Shown here: piece after piece, positions 1-7,060 of the stretch | Position numbering within the stretch: the stretch's first letter is position 1 | How the letters are laid out: each line of letters opens with the position of its first letter | Source of the DNA: a virus | Direction: 5' to 3' (one strand) | DNA: 26,064 nucleotides | IMG/VR virus record: IMGVR_UViG_3300036985_001218 | Location: 1-26,064 of that record | Position numbers and translations under genes: made by a program | The notes under the pieces: generated by a model | What the model was told of the DNA's origin: nothing | The model's database searches: none | The model's input: the letters and a program-made list of their open reading frames with translations, nothing else

Positions 1-768
1 TACAAATACGTTTACAGCACCCATAGCAGTTGCAGCAGAAGCAGATTTACCTTGATCTGACATCAATGTTGCTACACGAGCAGATGAAGTAAATAAATAT
101 TCACTGAATCTACGAATAACACCAGGAACTGACATCATGATAGTTGGATCACCACCTTGTGAGTAAACAGATTGAACTGCATCACGCACAAGAGTTTCAG
201 TCAACGCTCTAGCAGTACCATAAGTACGTTTTAGAGTTACACCTGAAGATTGGAAACCACCAACTGCGCCAGTTGCACCAGCAGAAAAGTTAGTAGTCAA
301 CCAAGATGGTAAACCACCAGCATTACCAGCAGCAGAGCCAGTGTCAGCAAAAGAAGCTTGGTTAGTCAATGCAATAGCTTCAACATCACGACGTAACTCT
401 TGTTGTCTACGCATCATTTGATAAGACAATTCTTTAGTACGACCAATCACATCAGAAGAGTCTGCTCTGAAAGATGTACGAACAACTTTAGTAGAAATTT
501 GGTGATGATTACCAACACGCAAGCCTAATACTGTGTTGTTACCTGAAGCATCTGAACCGTCAATAACCGCATTGGTTAAGTTAGGTGCAGCAAGTGCATC
601 AGTAGTCCACTCTTTGTATGGATTTGAAGAAGTTTCAGTTCCAACTGCATCTGTAAATGGTAATGGAATTTTACTAATGTCCCATATCTGGTTCATGACA
701 TCTTCACGGATTAAACCGCCACGAACAACACCTTTAAGTGTTGCTGCATCTAAGTTAGCTGTACTCAT
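1..768 (-). CDS. Major capsid protein, DUF5309/SU10-like (3' end beyond window)
   Basis: The reverse strand is open for 256 codons from an ATG at 768 to the window edge, so the C-terminus is missing. The protein begins MSTANLDAATLKGVVRGG. It contains a GLIREDV motif, an IPLPFTDAVG stretch, NPYKEWTTD, and a QELRRDVEAIAL helix. This order matches the DUF5309 (SU10-type) HK97-fold capsid family of podoviruses, where an N-terminal segment is followed by an E-W-x-x-D element. Its role is to build the icosahedral shell. An AAAGGG Shine-Dalgarno lies about 7 nt before the start. It follows portal and scaffold in the standard head-gene order. The assignment is from family recognition by eye, not a profile search. 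Confidence 0.88.
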   Translation of the reverse strand, partial: MSTANLDAATLKGVVRGGLIREDVMNQIWDISKIPLPFTDAVGTETSSNPYKEWTTDALAAPNLTNAVIDGSDASGNNTVLGLRVGNHHQISTKVVRTSFRADSSDVIGRTKELSYQMMRRQQELRRDVEAIALTNQASFADTGSAAGNAGGLPSWLTTNFSAGATGAVGGFQSSGVTLKRTYGTARALTETLVRDAVQSVYSQGGDPTIMMSVPGVIRRFSEYLFTSSARVATLMSDQGKSASAATAMGAVNVFV

Positions 769-788
769 TTTGATACCCTTTTAAAAAA

Positions 789-1877
789 TTAATTATATAA
801 TCCGCCAAGCAACTCTGCTATGGCATCTGTTTCAGCATTTCTTCTTTGATAACCTTGTGAAGATTTTGCAATCTTTGTTAGTTTATCAAGTTTAGTAACT
901 GATTTGGTTGTTTTTCCTGAACTTTTTTGATACTTAGGTAAATTAACATCAAGTTTAGTTTTAACATTCTTTATGCTTGAACGATATTTCATGGCATCTT
1001 TTACCACCTCTAACATTCTAGCATCTTGTATTCCACCAAACTCTTCTGGTGTAAAACCATAAGCATCTGCTACAAAATCAGTCATATCTGTTAAAGCTTT
1101 TTTGAATACTTCAGGTTTTGCCCATGAAGGATTTTTCTCTAAAACTTTATCAGCTTGAGCCTTAATATACTCTTGTTGCATTGCCTGTTGCTCTGCGGTC
1201 ATTTGCTGACCAATGCCCTGCATTTCATTATTTACGGCATTTGAAATTTGTTCTATTTCACTGTTTCGTAAATTGAAATCTTGAACCATAGCTGCATATT
1301 CACCAGGATTATCAACTCTGAGTCTATTCCAATCAACATCTTTATAACTACCCATTAAGGTATCTTTAAGATGCTGTGTTAGCTTATTAACTGTTTCAAT
1401 CTTTCCAAGATACTCGCCAGCAACAGCGTTCTTAATGCTATCAAAATCTCGCCTTTCATCAGCAAGTTGTTTTGATTTATTAGTATTGCTCTTATTGCTT
1501 TGGTATCCAGCAATCAAGTCTTTAACTCCAACTGTACTTACCTTTCCATCAACCTTTACATTGATTCCAGCTAAGTTACCTTCTTCATCAAGGACTACAT
1601 TTTTTTCATCAATGCCAAGGGTATTTGCCCAAGTGACATCTTCATCAGACTCAGTTTCTTCAACATCATCTGTTTCCTCATTATCTGCATCATCTCCTTC
1701 ATCTTGGGTAGAATCGTCTGGTTGGGTATCATCCTCCTCTGATTCTTCAATTTCTGGTTTCTTAACAGATTCTTTTTCTGGTTCACCTGATAACAGGCTA
1801 GCAATTTGATCCACCATATTTACGCTTCCAGCTTCACTAGAAAGTTCAGCCGTTGAAGTAGTAGCTTGGTCTGACAT
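789..1877 (-). CDS. Putative head scaffolding protein
   Basis: A 362-residue protein with no enzymatic motif. Residues about 30-80 are extremely acidic (long Asp/Glu runs such as EESEEDDTQPDD). The middle is Lys/Gln-rich and probably helical (MTAEQQAMQQEYIKAQADK), and the C-terminus is basic. An acidic start, helical centre and basic capsid-binding tail, placed between portal and major capsid protein, is the usual profile of a podoviral internal scaffold that guides procapsid assembly and then leaves. The start has an AAGGAA Shine-Dalgarno overlapping the end of the preceding gene. Function is inferred from position and composition; no family signature is certain. Confidence 0.72.
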   Translation of the reverse strand: MSDQATTSTAELSSEAGSVNMVDQIASLLSGEPEKESVKKPEIEESEEDDTQPDDSTQDEGDDADNEETDDVEETESDEDVTWANTLGIDEKNVVLDEEGNLAGINVKVDGKVSTVGVKDLIAGYQSNKSNTNKSKQLADERRDFDSIKNAVAGEYLGKIETVNKLTQHLKDTLMGSYKDVDWNRLRVDNPGEYAAMVQDFNLRNSEIEQISNAVNNEMQGIGQQMTAEQQAMQQEYIKAQADKVLEKNPSWAKPEVFKKALTDMTDFVADAYGFTPEEFGGIQDARMLEVVKDAMKYRSSIKNVKTKLDVNLPKYQKSSGKTTKSVTKLDKLTKIAKSSQGYQRRNAETDAIAELLGGLYN

Positions 1878-1879
1878 TT

Positions 1880-2116
1880 TTAATTTCCTTTTTGTAGTTG
1901 AGCTAATCGCCCAGTTTCTATATCTGAAGTTATATCATTTTCAATAATTTGTAATGCCTTTTGTTGAGCCTTTATTAATTTTAAACTTTCTATATCATCT
2001 GTAAACAAAAACTGACTATATAAATCTGCATTTTTCTTAATAATATAATCAGCCAAGTAATTTGAGTAAGCTCTGCTTGCTCTATTTCCTAACTCTATCT
2101 CATCTTCAACCGTCAT
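1880..2116 (-). CDS. Small protein between portal and scaffold (78 aa), unknown
   Basis: The protein begins MTVEDEIELGNRASRAYS and is mostly helical and charged, with no membrane segment. I chose the ATG at 2116 rather than an upstream ATG at 2149 because CAGGAA lies about 8 nt before it and the resulting 11-nt overlap with the portal stop is typical here. Small proteins between portal and scaffold occur in many podoviruses. In some phages they are head-completion or assembly factors, but no such match is claimed here. It is translationally coupled to the portal gene and followed at once by the scaffold. Confidence 0.7.
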   Translation of the reverse strand: MTVEDEIELGNRASRAYSNYLADYIIKKNADLYSQFLFTDDIESLKLIKAQQKALQIIENDITSDIETGRLAQLQKGN

Positions 2117-4262
2117 ACATATTGTTCCTGTTCTGCTCATAATTAACATCTTGAGATGTATTTGATGATGATTCCAACTCTGTTAATTTAAGTGCTGTTT
2201 GAGCATACAACTGGTCATACTTAAACTTTATATCTTCTAAATCTTTTTCAGCTATCTGAACAGCCTTGGCTTTGTCTAATTCAGCCTTTAACTGCTCCAA
2301 CTGAATCTGAAATGATTGTTTTTCCATTTCACGTTGATGTTTACCTAATTCAACCTGACCTTTGATAGCTACATTTTGCATCTGCGCTTCTGCTGTGGTA
2401 GTTGCTGATTTAGCCAGCTCTGCTTGCATACGCATTTGTTCAAGTTGTGCTTGTTGCGATTCTTGCTGTTGTTGCTGTTGTGTTTGCTGAGATTGTTGTG
2501 CTGCTTGCTGACCTTCTGGACTTGATGGATCAACAAAATATTTATTAGCAGAGTCTAGTCCTGAGAACTTACAGAAGTCATCTATAGTGGCATATATCTT
2601 GTTAGGATTAGTAAGTGTTTGATTTGGCATACTCATAATTTTTTCTTGCAGTAACTGAACCTGTTGTATGGCTGCAAGTTTTGCTCTAGTATCGCCAGTT
2701 CCAGTTCCAACTCTCACTGAACTTCTTGTTCTTTCTTCCCACTCAGATGGATTAACCTTTACCCATTGACCACGAAACTTAAAATCTTCTATAGTATCAA
2801 CATGCATGGTAACAAGATCACGAATCTTATTACATAAAGGCTTAATTCCAGTTTCACAGATAACACGAATGATCAGACCAACCAATTCTTCTTTGGCGTT
2901 CATCATTCGCTCAACACCTTGTGAGCCAACTGCATTGCCAATATTTTCAGGACTAGCTGTACCATCTGCTGATACACCAGTTCTTCCTGCTTTTACTTCA
3001 TCAAGATATTGCATCATACTAAATGCTGCATCTCCAATAGCAGGTGTTTGCAACGGCATTATTGCATCAGTTCTTTTTACTCGGATTAATCCACCAGGTC
3101 TTGATACTAAAAGATCATCAAGATTTACTTGACCTTCAAGAACAACATTGCGCTGGTTGTTTTGCAAGTACATGTTATCCATAATATTACGGATAATTGC
3201 GGTCTTGTTGTCTTGGATAGACTTCAGTCTGTCATATATTGATAGCCCTTGGAACTTGTGTGACATTAATATCGCTGTGGTGCTAATCCAAGGTAAACTA
3301 TCTATTTCTTCCATGCTTAAAATAACAGTTGGAGTTTCAACTCCTGCGACTGTTACTTTCATTAATTCAGCTATTCCATCACCATTGACATCAAGCTTTA
3401 GATAACACTCAGTAACCTCTACTAATCTGTTAGCATCATCTGAACTTAATACTGATGGAACTTGTGTTGGTTCATTCTGATAATTAAATCTATATGCAGA
3501 CCTAAGCAAATCAGAACTAACTAAGTCTTCAATGTCTTCATCTTTGTAACCTTCTTCTCTTAGGTCAGAAAGTGTCTTGTTGACAATGTGACATGTAAAT
3601 CTAGCATTAGCTAAACTGATATTGTTATGTTGTGTATTAACTCTAAATTCTTCAGGAGCAACAGGATCAATACAAATCTTTCCACATTTCTCAGTGACCT
3701 TAATCTTTGCACTGTATGTTGTAGGTTCTTGTTCTAATGGATTTTCTGATTGACTTTCATCTTCAGTTAATTCCAATATCTCACTATCTTCATCCAACAG
3801 AGCAACAGCTAACTGATCTTCTGTTAATCCTGAATAGTTGTATGTGGTTATCTTTTCATCATCTTCATAATAAACTTTTAACATTCCATTGCGTTGCATA
3901 AGTGCATCTTTCACAAATTGATGGATTAAAGTAAACCCATCATTTTGCTTCATCAATACATCATATACATATTCTGATTCAATTTGCGCCTGTAATTCAT
4001 CTCCTTCATTGACAGGATCAAAAACCACCACCTCATTATTCTGAGTAAATGATTTCATAATCTGAGGCATTATCCACTCAATAGCATCAGCAACATCTGT
4101 TGACACCAATGAGCTACGCCCTTCCTGTTCATTACCTAATGGAAGCCCAAGATAATATCTTAAAGGTTCTTGTAATGCAGAAGATGAAGTTGTCGTAATA
4201 TCTGCATTAGCCATTTCATTTTGGATAATTGCCAATATTTCTGAATCAGTCATTTTTGCCAT
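2106..4262 (-). CDS. Portal protein (P22-like, podoviral)
   Basis: A 718-residue protein. The N-terminal part has RYYLGLPLGNEQEGRSS, TDVADAIEWIMPQIMKSF and VNEGDELQAQIESEYV, the typical start of P22/SU10-type portals. The middle contains SHKFQGLSIYDRLKSIQDNKT and NPSEWEERTRSSVRVGTGTG. The last quarter is a glutamine-rich coiled region (SQQTQQQQQQESQQAQLEQ) followed by a long charged coiled coil, which fits the helical barrel that extends into the capsid. The portal forms the dodecameric vertex for DNA packaging and tail attachment. The start at 4262 has AAAAAGG about 11 nt upstream; a second in-frame ATG lies three codons later. Confidence 0.9.
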   Translation of the reverse strand: MAKMTDSEILAIIQNEMANADITTTSSSALQEPLRYYLGLPLGNEQEGRSSLVSTDVADAIEWIMPQIMKSFTQNNEVVVFDPVNEGDELQAQIESEYVYDVLMKQNDGFTLIHQFVKDALMQRNGMLKVYYEDDEKITTYNYSGLTEDQLAVALLDEDSEILELTEDESQSENPLEQEPTTYSAKIKVTEKCGKICIDPVAPEEFRVNTQHNNISLANARFTCHIVNKTLSDLREEGYKDEDIEDLVSSDLLRSAYRFNYQNEPTQVPSVLSSDDANRLVEVTECYLKLDVNGDGIAELMKVTVAGVETPTVILSMEEIDSLPWISTTAILMSHKFQGLSIYDRLKSIQDNKTAIIRNIMDNMYLQNNQRNVVLEGQVNLDDLLVSRPGGLIRVKRTDAIMPLQTPAIGDAAFSMMQYLDEVKAGRTGVSADGTASPENIGNAVGSQGVERMMNAKEELVGLIIRVICETGIKPLCNKIRDLVTMHVDTIEDFKFRGQWVKVNPSEWEERTRSSVRVGTGTGDTRAKLAAIQQVQLLQEKIMSMPNQTLTNPNKIYATIDDFCKFSGLDSANKYFVDPSSPEGQQAAQQSQQTQQQQQQESQQAQLEQMRMQAELAKSATTTAEAQMQNVAIKGQVELGKHQREMEKQSFQIQLEQLKAELDKAKAVQIAEKDLEDIKFKYDQLYAQTALKLTELESSSNTSQDVNYEQNRNNMYDG

Positions 4263-4263
4263 C

Positions 4264-4329
4264 TTAGCAGCCTTTTTTCTTACCAGGCATCATTGGAGAT
4301 GGAGCTTTTTTTGATTTAGACTTAGCCAT
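4264..4329 (-). CDS. 21-residue Lys-rich peptide between TerL and portal
   Basis: A very short frame encoding MAKSKSKKAPSPMMPGKKK-GC, with a strong AGAGGA Shine-Dalgarno about 5 nt before the ATG. It fits exactly between the TerL stop and the portal start, ending 1 nt before the portal ATG. The peptide is basic with a Pro-Met-Met-Pro centre. It may be a real micro-protein, for example a nucleic-acid or head-vertex binding peptide, or a leader whose translation couples TerL to portal. Function is unknown. Support is the ribosome binding site plus the tight packing. Confidence 0.5.
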   Translation of the reverse strand: MAKSKSKKAPSPMMPGKKKGC

Positions 4330-4345
4330 TTTTAATCCTCTGTTA

Positions 4346-5611
4346 TTAAATTACACCACGTTGTATATATGAATAATCTAATGCTCCAGAACTCCAAGAG
4401 TCATTAGTCATATTCTGTTCTGCCATTGCAAGATACCTAAAGCAATCAGCACCATGAGATGAATCATCATGAAGTGGTGCGCCAAATGTACCAGTGCTTT
4501 GGTTTTGTGTTCTTCTATAGCGTTTGATTTGATTCAGTAACTCTGACGCTTTTTTATCAATCCAAACTCTACCAAACATCATCCTTGCCATCTTTATTCC
4601 TTCCTCGATGTCCTCACGTCCTAAAACATTAACGCTTCTTCCTAAAGCCATTAATATTTCTTCTGTAGACCTTCCTGACTTAAAGTCACGACTTCTACCA
4701 TCATGAGGAATATAGTCCGTGCCATAATTGTAACCCTTTGTATTCAATTCAGCAATGTAACTATCTAAAGTTCGGTGTGAATCTTCAATATAATCAATAA
4801 TCCTTACTTCACCAGAGCCTGATCTCTGCACCATCATTATAGACATAGAATCGTTCCAACCTAAATCCCATACTGTATGAACTTTCAATAGTGGATCGTA
4901 TGGAGCATTGCCTAGTCTTTTTTCAAGATGAAGTTTGGTTATCTCATTAACGTAAATAGCACCTTCAACAGCAGGACGACATTCTCCATCCCAAACTGTT
5001 TTATATCCTTCAGGATCACGCTTTAACCAGTTTATTCTTTCCTTTTCAAGTTCTTCTGGAAACCACGGATTATCAGAATAGTTGCATTTTATAACAACAG
5101 CTTCTTCATTATCTGTCAATACAAATCTAACATACGTTTCATCAGTATCTAATTCTGGATTGAATGTTATCCATATTTCGCTGTTTGGCTTCCTTATTGT
5201 AGGTATTAAAACATCCCATGATTTCTTAGTACAAACCTGAGCTTCTTCAACCCAACATATATCAACACCTTCAAAAGACTTTAGGTTTGTAATTCCTTGT
5301 TGACGAATACCTGCAAAACTAAACTCAGAACCATTAATTCCAATTATCTTTGTTTCAAGCACTGTAAACATATGCTGTAACCCAAGTATATCAATCTGAT
5401 CCTTAAGCAACTTATGTACTGATTCTTGTATGGACTTCTGTGTTTCACGAGCGCAAAGAACTCTTATCGGTTCATTAACAGACTTAATGATTAATGCTCT
5501 TGCAACACTCCAACTCTTTCCTGATCCACGTCCACCATAAATGACTTTATATCTTTTTGGCTTAAATATATCTTTAAGACTTGGAGGAAACTTTGCCTTA
5601 ATCGTCGCCAA
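4346..5611 (-). CDS. Terminase large subunit
   Basis: A 421-residue packaging motor and nuclease of the PBSX/Terminase_3-like type. The ATPase domain has Walker A GGRGSGKS at residues 26-33 and Walker B VDICWVEEAQ at 116-125. The RNase-H-like nuclease domain shows acidic residues in VWDLG (D249), PHDGRS (D304) and HGADCFRY (D389). It pumps DNA into the procapsid through the portal and cuts concatemers. The initiator is TTG at 5611: there is no ATG before the Walker A motif, and AGAGG lies about 6 nt upstream inside the end of terS. The 14-nt overlap with TerS suggests translational coupling. Confidence 0.93.
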   Translation of the reverse strand: MATIKAKFPPSLKDIFKPKRYKVIYGGRGSGKSWSVARALIIKSVNEPIRVLCARETQKSIQESVHKLLKDQIDILGLQHMFTVLETKIIGINGSEFSFAGIRQQGITNLKSFEGVDICWVEEAQVCTKKSWDVLIPTIRKPNSEIWITFNPELDTDETYVRFVLTDNEEAVVIKCNYSDNPWFPEELEKERINWLKRDPEGYKTVWDGECRPAVEGAIYVNEITKLHLEKRLGNAPYDPLLKVHTVWDLGWNDSMSIMMVQRSGSGEVRIIDYIEDSHRTLDSYIAELNTKGYNYGTDYIPHDGRSRDFKSGRSTEEILMALGRSVNVLGREDIEEGIKMARMMFGRVWIDKKASELLNQIKRYRRTQNQSTGTFGAPLHDDSSHGADCFRYLAMAEQNMTNDSWSSGALDYSYIQRGVI

Positions 5612-5894
5612 ATGAAACCTCTATCCTGTGGACTATTGCTCCACCATCTGCTCCAGTTATAGTATTGTCACTTCTTGCTAACTTTGGAACATGATATTCA
5701 ATAACACTTTGAAATAACTGAAACGCACGCTCTGGATTTGTTTCAGCAACTTGGTCAAGCCATCCTGTTAATCTGTGAGCATTTCCATCAACAAAATCTG
5801 CAATAGCTTGTCTTGCTTGTACAGTTGCAACATTTTGTACGCCCTTTTGACGACCACCTGTTTTTTCTCCACCTGCTTTTCCTAATGTTGCCAT
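5598..5894 (-). CDS. Terminase small subunit-like protein (98 aa)
   Basis: From ATG 5894 the protein begins MATLGKAGGEKTGGRQKGV. The GGRQKG element followed by a helical region is common in small phage proteins (DUF5681-like) just upstream of TerL. Such proteins recognise the packaging site and regulate TerL. Upstream in-frame alternatives use only non-ATG codons. The start itself has no nearby Shine-Dalgarno, but TAAGGAG lies 25 nt upstream with a perfect 7-bp hairpin between, which would bring it to 8 nt (see the separate entry). Function is inferred from position and family resemblance. Confidence 0.78.
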   Translation of the reverse strand: MATLGKAGGEKTGGRQKGVQNVATVQARQAIADFVDGNAHRLTGWLDQVAETNPERAFQLFQSVIEYHVPKLARSDNTITGADGGAIVHRIEVSFGDD

Positions 5895-5926
5895 ATCTAA
5901 TTTTGTCTGTTTCAGACAACTCCTTA
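5895..5926 (-). promoter_or_regulatory. Ribosome binding site with spacing hairpin, TerS
   Basis: On the reverse strand TAAGGAG (5920-5926) directly abuts a perfect hairpin, TTGTCTG-AAA-CAGACAA (5903-5919). This is followed by an 8-nt spacer and the ATG at 5892-5894. Without folding, the Shine-Dalgarno to AUG distance is 25 nt, too long for normal initiation. With the stem formed it becomes about 8 nt. The same architecture is known from T4 gene 38. Its role here is inferred. Confidence 0.6.
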
Positions 5927-5941
5927 TCTTAAAATTAGTTA

Positions 5942-6070
5942 TTAAAAATACTGCGATTTCCAATTAATAAACGCCACCTTTGGCGATTCCCCATAAGCAA
6001 CTCTATCAGCACTATAGCACTTCCAATAATTGCTAACCCATTTAATTTTTGGTTTTGTAGCTTTGTTCAT
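5942..6070 (-). CDS. Small protein upstream of TerS (42 aa), unknown
   Basis: The frame encodes MNKATKPKIKWVSNYWKCYS and ends INWKSQYF. It has an AAGG Shine-Dalgarno about 5 nt before the ATG at 6070. It is aromatic-rich and basic, with Trp-Tyr clusters and one Cys, and no membrane segment. It lies inside the leftward run of very small genes between the primase-helicase and the terminase and overlaps the next upstream frame. No function is recognised. Confidence 0.5.
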   Translation of the reverse strand: MNKATKPKIKWVSNYWKCYSADRVAYGESPKVAFINWKSQYF

Positions 6071-6128
6071 CTGCCTTAAACCTCATTACTTTTTTCTTTC
6101 TATTCTTGTTGCTTGTCTTTAATGCCAT
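6042..6128 (-). CDS. Possible very small basic peptide (28 aa)
   Basis: The frame encodes a strongly basic peptide starting MALKTSNKNRKKKV, with AAGG about 9 nt before the ATG. It overlaps the next gene (start 6070) by 29 nt in another frame. The Shine-Dalgarno and the close packing are the only support. It could be a leader for the 42-residue gene rather than a functional protein. Confidence 0.3.
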   Translation of the reverse strand: MALKTSNKNRKKKVMRFKADEQSYKTKN

Positions 6129-6134
6129 TAATTA

Positions 6135-6299
6135 TTACCTTGTATGTACTGGCATATCATTCTCAATATACCTTTTCTCATTACAGTTTTTACCATAACA
6201 CCATTTTTGTTTCAAGCTATACAGCATCATCCAATTTGTATGTTTACATATCGCCAATTGTTTTGGCGCACTAAATAAATTTATTGGTGGAAATCTCAT
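6135..6299 (-). CDS. Small Cys/His protein (54 aa), possibly metal-binding
   Basis: The frame starts MRFPPINLFSAPKQ and contains C18-x-H20 followed by C34-x4-C39 (ICKH and WCYGKNC). This arrangement could coordinate zinc, although the spacing matches no family I can name. The start shares an ATGA overlap with the stop of the upstream gene (6296-6520), which strongly supports translation. It belongs to the same leftward operon as the terminase genes. Function unknown. Confidence 0.55.
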   Translation of the reverse strand: MRFPPINLFSAPKQLAICKHTNWMMLYSLKQKWCYGKNCNEKRYIENDMPVHTR

Positions 6300-6520
6300 T
6301 TTAATTCATCCTCTTCCATCATATCCTGCCAACGTCCTAAAGTATCAATAGCTTCTTGAACATCTTGTTCAATGTCTTTTGCTCCTCTATCACCAGCGCA
6401 CAACAGTTTCTTAATTGCATGTTGCAGACATGGATTAGTAACACCGTACAATGAAAGTACACGGTAAACATCAACAGCATTTAAATGAACGGTATTTTTA
6501 AAATAATGATTGTGCTTCAT
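6296..6520 (-). CDS. Small phage protein (74 aa), unknown
   Basis: The protein starts MKHNHYFKNTVHLNAVDVY and includes QHAIKKLLCAGDRGAKDIEQ and a C-terminal DTLGRWQDMM helix. It looks like a conserved small hypothetical protein common in phage accessory regions, entirely soluble and helical. Its start forms a TAATG junction with the upstream 45-residue gene and its stop forms ATGA with the next, so it is translated in a coupled chain. No activity can be assigned. Confidence 0.68.
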   Translation of the reverse strand: MKHNHYFKNTVHLNAVDVYRVLSLYGVTNPCLQHAIKKLLCAGDRGAKDIEQDVQEAIDTLGRWQDMMEEDELK

Positions 6521-6657
6521 TACAGCCTCATCACAAAGACAAAAGCTTTTATCCTGCTCATAGTATTAAGAGCTTTTAAAAACGCCTCTAATTGCGCTTC
6601 AGTTGGCATTTTGTTCATCTTATCTGCCATATCATAAAAGTATTCAACATCATCCAT
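6520..6657 (-). CDS. Small protein (45 aa), unknown
   Basis: The frame runs from MDDVEYFYDMADKMNKMP to FVFVMRL. It is acidic at the N-terminus and amphipathic overall. An AGAAG sequence about 5 nt before the ATG is a modest ribosome binding site. The stop overlaps the next ATG as TAATG. A coupled position in the chain between two other small genes is the main evidence that it is expressed. No family recognised. Confidence 0.5.
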   Translation of the reverse strand: MDDVEYFYDMADKMNKMPTEAQLEAFLKALNTMSRIKAFVFVMRL

Positions 6658-6699
6658 CAGTTCTTCTCATTATTAAATATAAACCATATAAAATTGCAA

Positions 6700-6804
6700 T
6701 CATCTTTTAAACACCAACTTAACAATGCCCACTAACAATATAAAAAAATATACTACCAACACAAACGGTAATAAATACCACGACATTGCGTAATCTTTCT
6801 TCAT
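6700..6804 (-). CDS. Single-span membrane peptide (34 aa)
   Basis: The ATG at 6802-6804 forms an ATGA junction with the stop of the upstream 49-residue gene and has GGAG/AAGGA nearby. The product begins MKKDYAMSWYLLPFVLVVYF and continues with a hydrophobic stretch to a KLVFKR tail, giving one membrane helix with positive ends. A competing frame (6719-6844) reads the same DNA as another hydrophobic peptide. The ATGA coupling favours this one. It could be a holin-like or other inner-membrane peptide, but lysis function is only a possibility. Confidence 0.5.
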   Translation of the reverse strand: MKKDYAMSWYLLPFVLVVYFFILLVGIVKLVFKR

Positions 6805-6844
6805 AACTCCAATCCTTCACGTTCTTGTTGAAATCTACCTTCAT
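6719..6844 (-). CDS. Alternative overlapping membrane peptide (41 aa)
   Basis: This frame starts at ATG 6844 with GAGGTGG 6-7 nt upstream, the strongest Shine-Dalgarno in the cluster. The product begins MKVDFNKNVKDWSYEERLRN and ends with one hydrophobic helix (VVVFITVCVGSIFFYIV). It overlaps the 49-residue gene upstream and the 34-residue membrane peptide downstream in other frames. Either frame, or both, may be real. A thymine-rich codon centre makes both hydrophobic, so hydrophobicity alone does not decide. Confidence 0.42.
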   Translation of the reverse strand: MKVDFNKNVKDWSYEERLRNVVVFITVCVGSIFFYIVSGHC

Positions 6845-6950
6845 GTAAAACCACCTCGCTATTAATCTTAATTGCTTTTGCTTGTACTGTTCCAAAAACT
6901 TCTTCAAGCTCTTTTATAAGTTCTAAAACTTCTTCCATCATATCAACCAT
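6801..6950 (-). CDS. Small acidic helical protein (49 aa)
   Basis: The frame encodes MVDMMEEVLELIKELEEVFG and continues to QQEREGLEL. It is predicted to be helical with a coiled-coil pattern of Leu and Glu. The start is ambiguous among M1, M4 and M5, and no strong Shine-Dalgarno is seen; M1 starts directly next to the GC-rich palindrome. The stop overlaps the next ATG as ATGA. Function unknown. Confidence 0.45.
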   Translation of the reverse strand: MVDMMEEVLELIKELEEVFGTVQAKAIKINSEVVLHEGRFQQEREGLEL

Positions 6951-7058
6951 CCAAATGTATCATCCACCATCCCCCCCTATAGGGGGGGGGATTGGATGGA
7001 TGATTTGGTTCATTCGCATCCATCCATGGATCATCCATTAAATTATATGGATGGATAA
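6951..7058. repeat. GC-rich palindrome with TGGATGGAT repeats; candidate origin or operator
   Basis: This is the only sizeable gap between the primase-helicase stop and the tiny-gene cluster. C7-TATA-G9 (6971-6990) forms a perfect 7-bp GC stem. It is nested in a longer imperfect palindrome reaching CCAAAT at 6951-6956 and ATTTGG at 7003-7008. Around it are repeated ATCCATCC/GGATGGAT units at about 6993-7004, 7018-7039 and 7046-7056, including ATCCATGGAT. No T-run follows, so it is not a standard terminator. Repeats plus an extrusion-prone hairpin beside a primase-helicase fit a replication origin or a protein-binding site. That reading is inference. Confidence 0.5.
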
Positions 7059-7060
7059 TT

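Noticed and set aside
533-784. Forward open frame opposite the capsid gene
   Set aside because: It is a shadow of the capsid gene on the other strand, with no ribosome binding site and no plausible protein character.
1435-1809. Ser-rich forward open frame
   Set aside because: It is the complement of the Asp/Glu-rich scaffold region (GAN codons read back as serine), so it is composition-driven, not a gene.
5895-5963. Longer TerS beginning at TTG 5963
   Set aside because: No Shine-Dalgarno precedes it and the extra segment overlaps the hairpin leader; ATG 5894 matches the usual family start.
6252-6268. CGCCAA-TTGTT-TTGGCG inverted repeat
   Set aside because: It lies inside the 54-residue gene with no adjacent T-run or gene boundary; likely chance.
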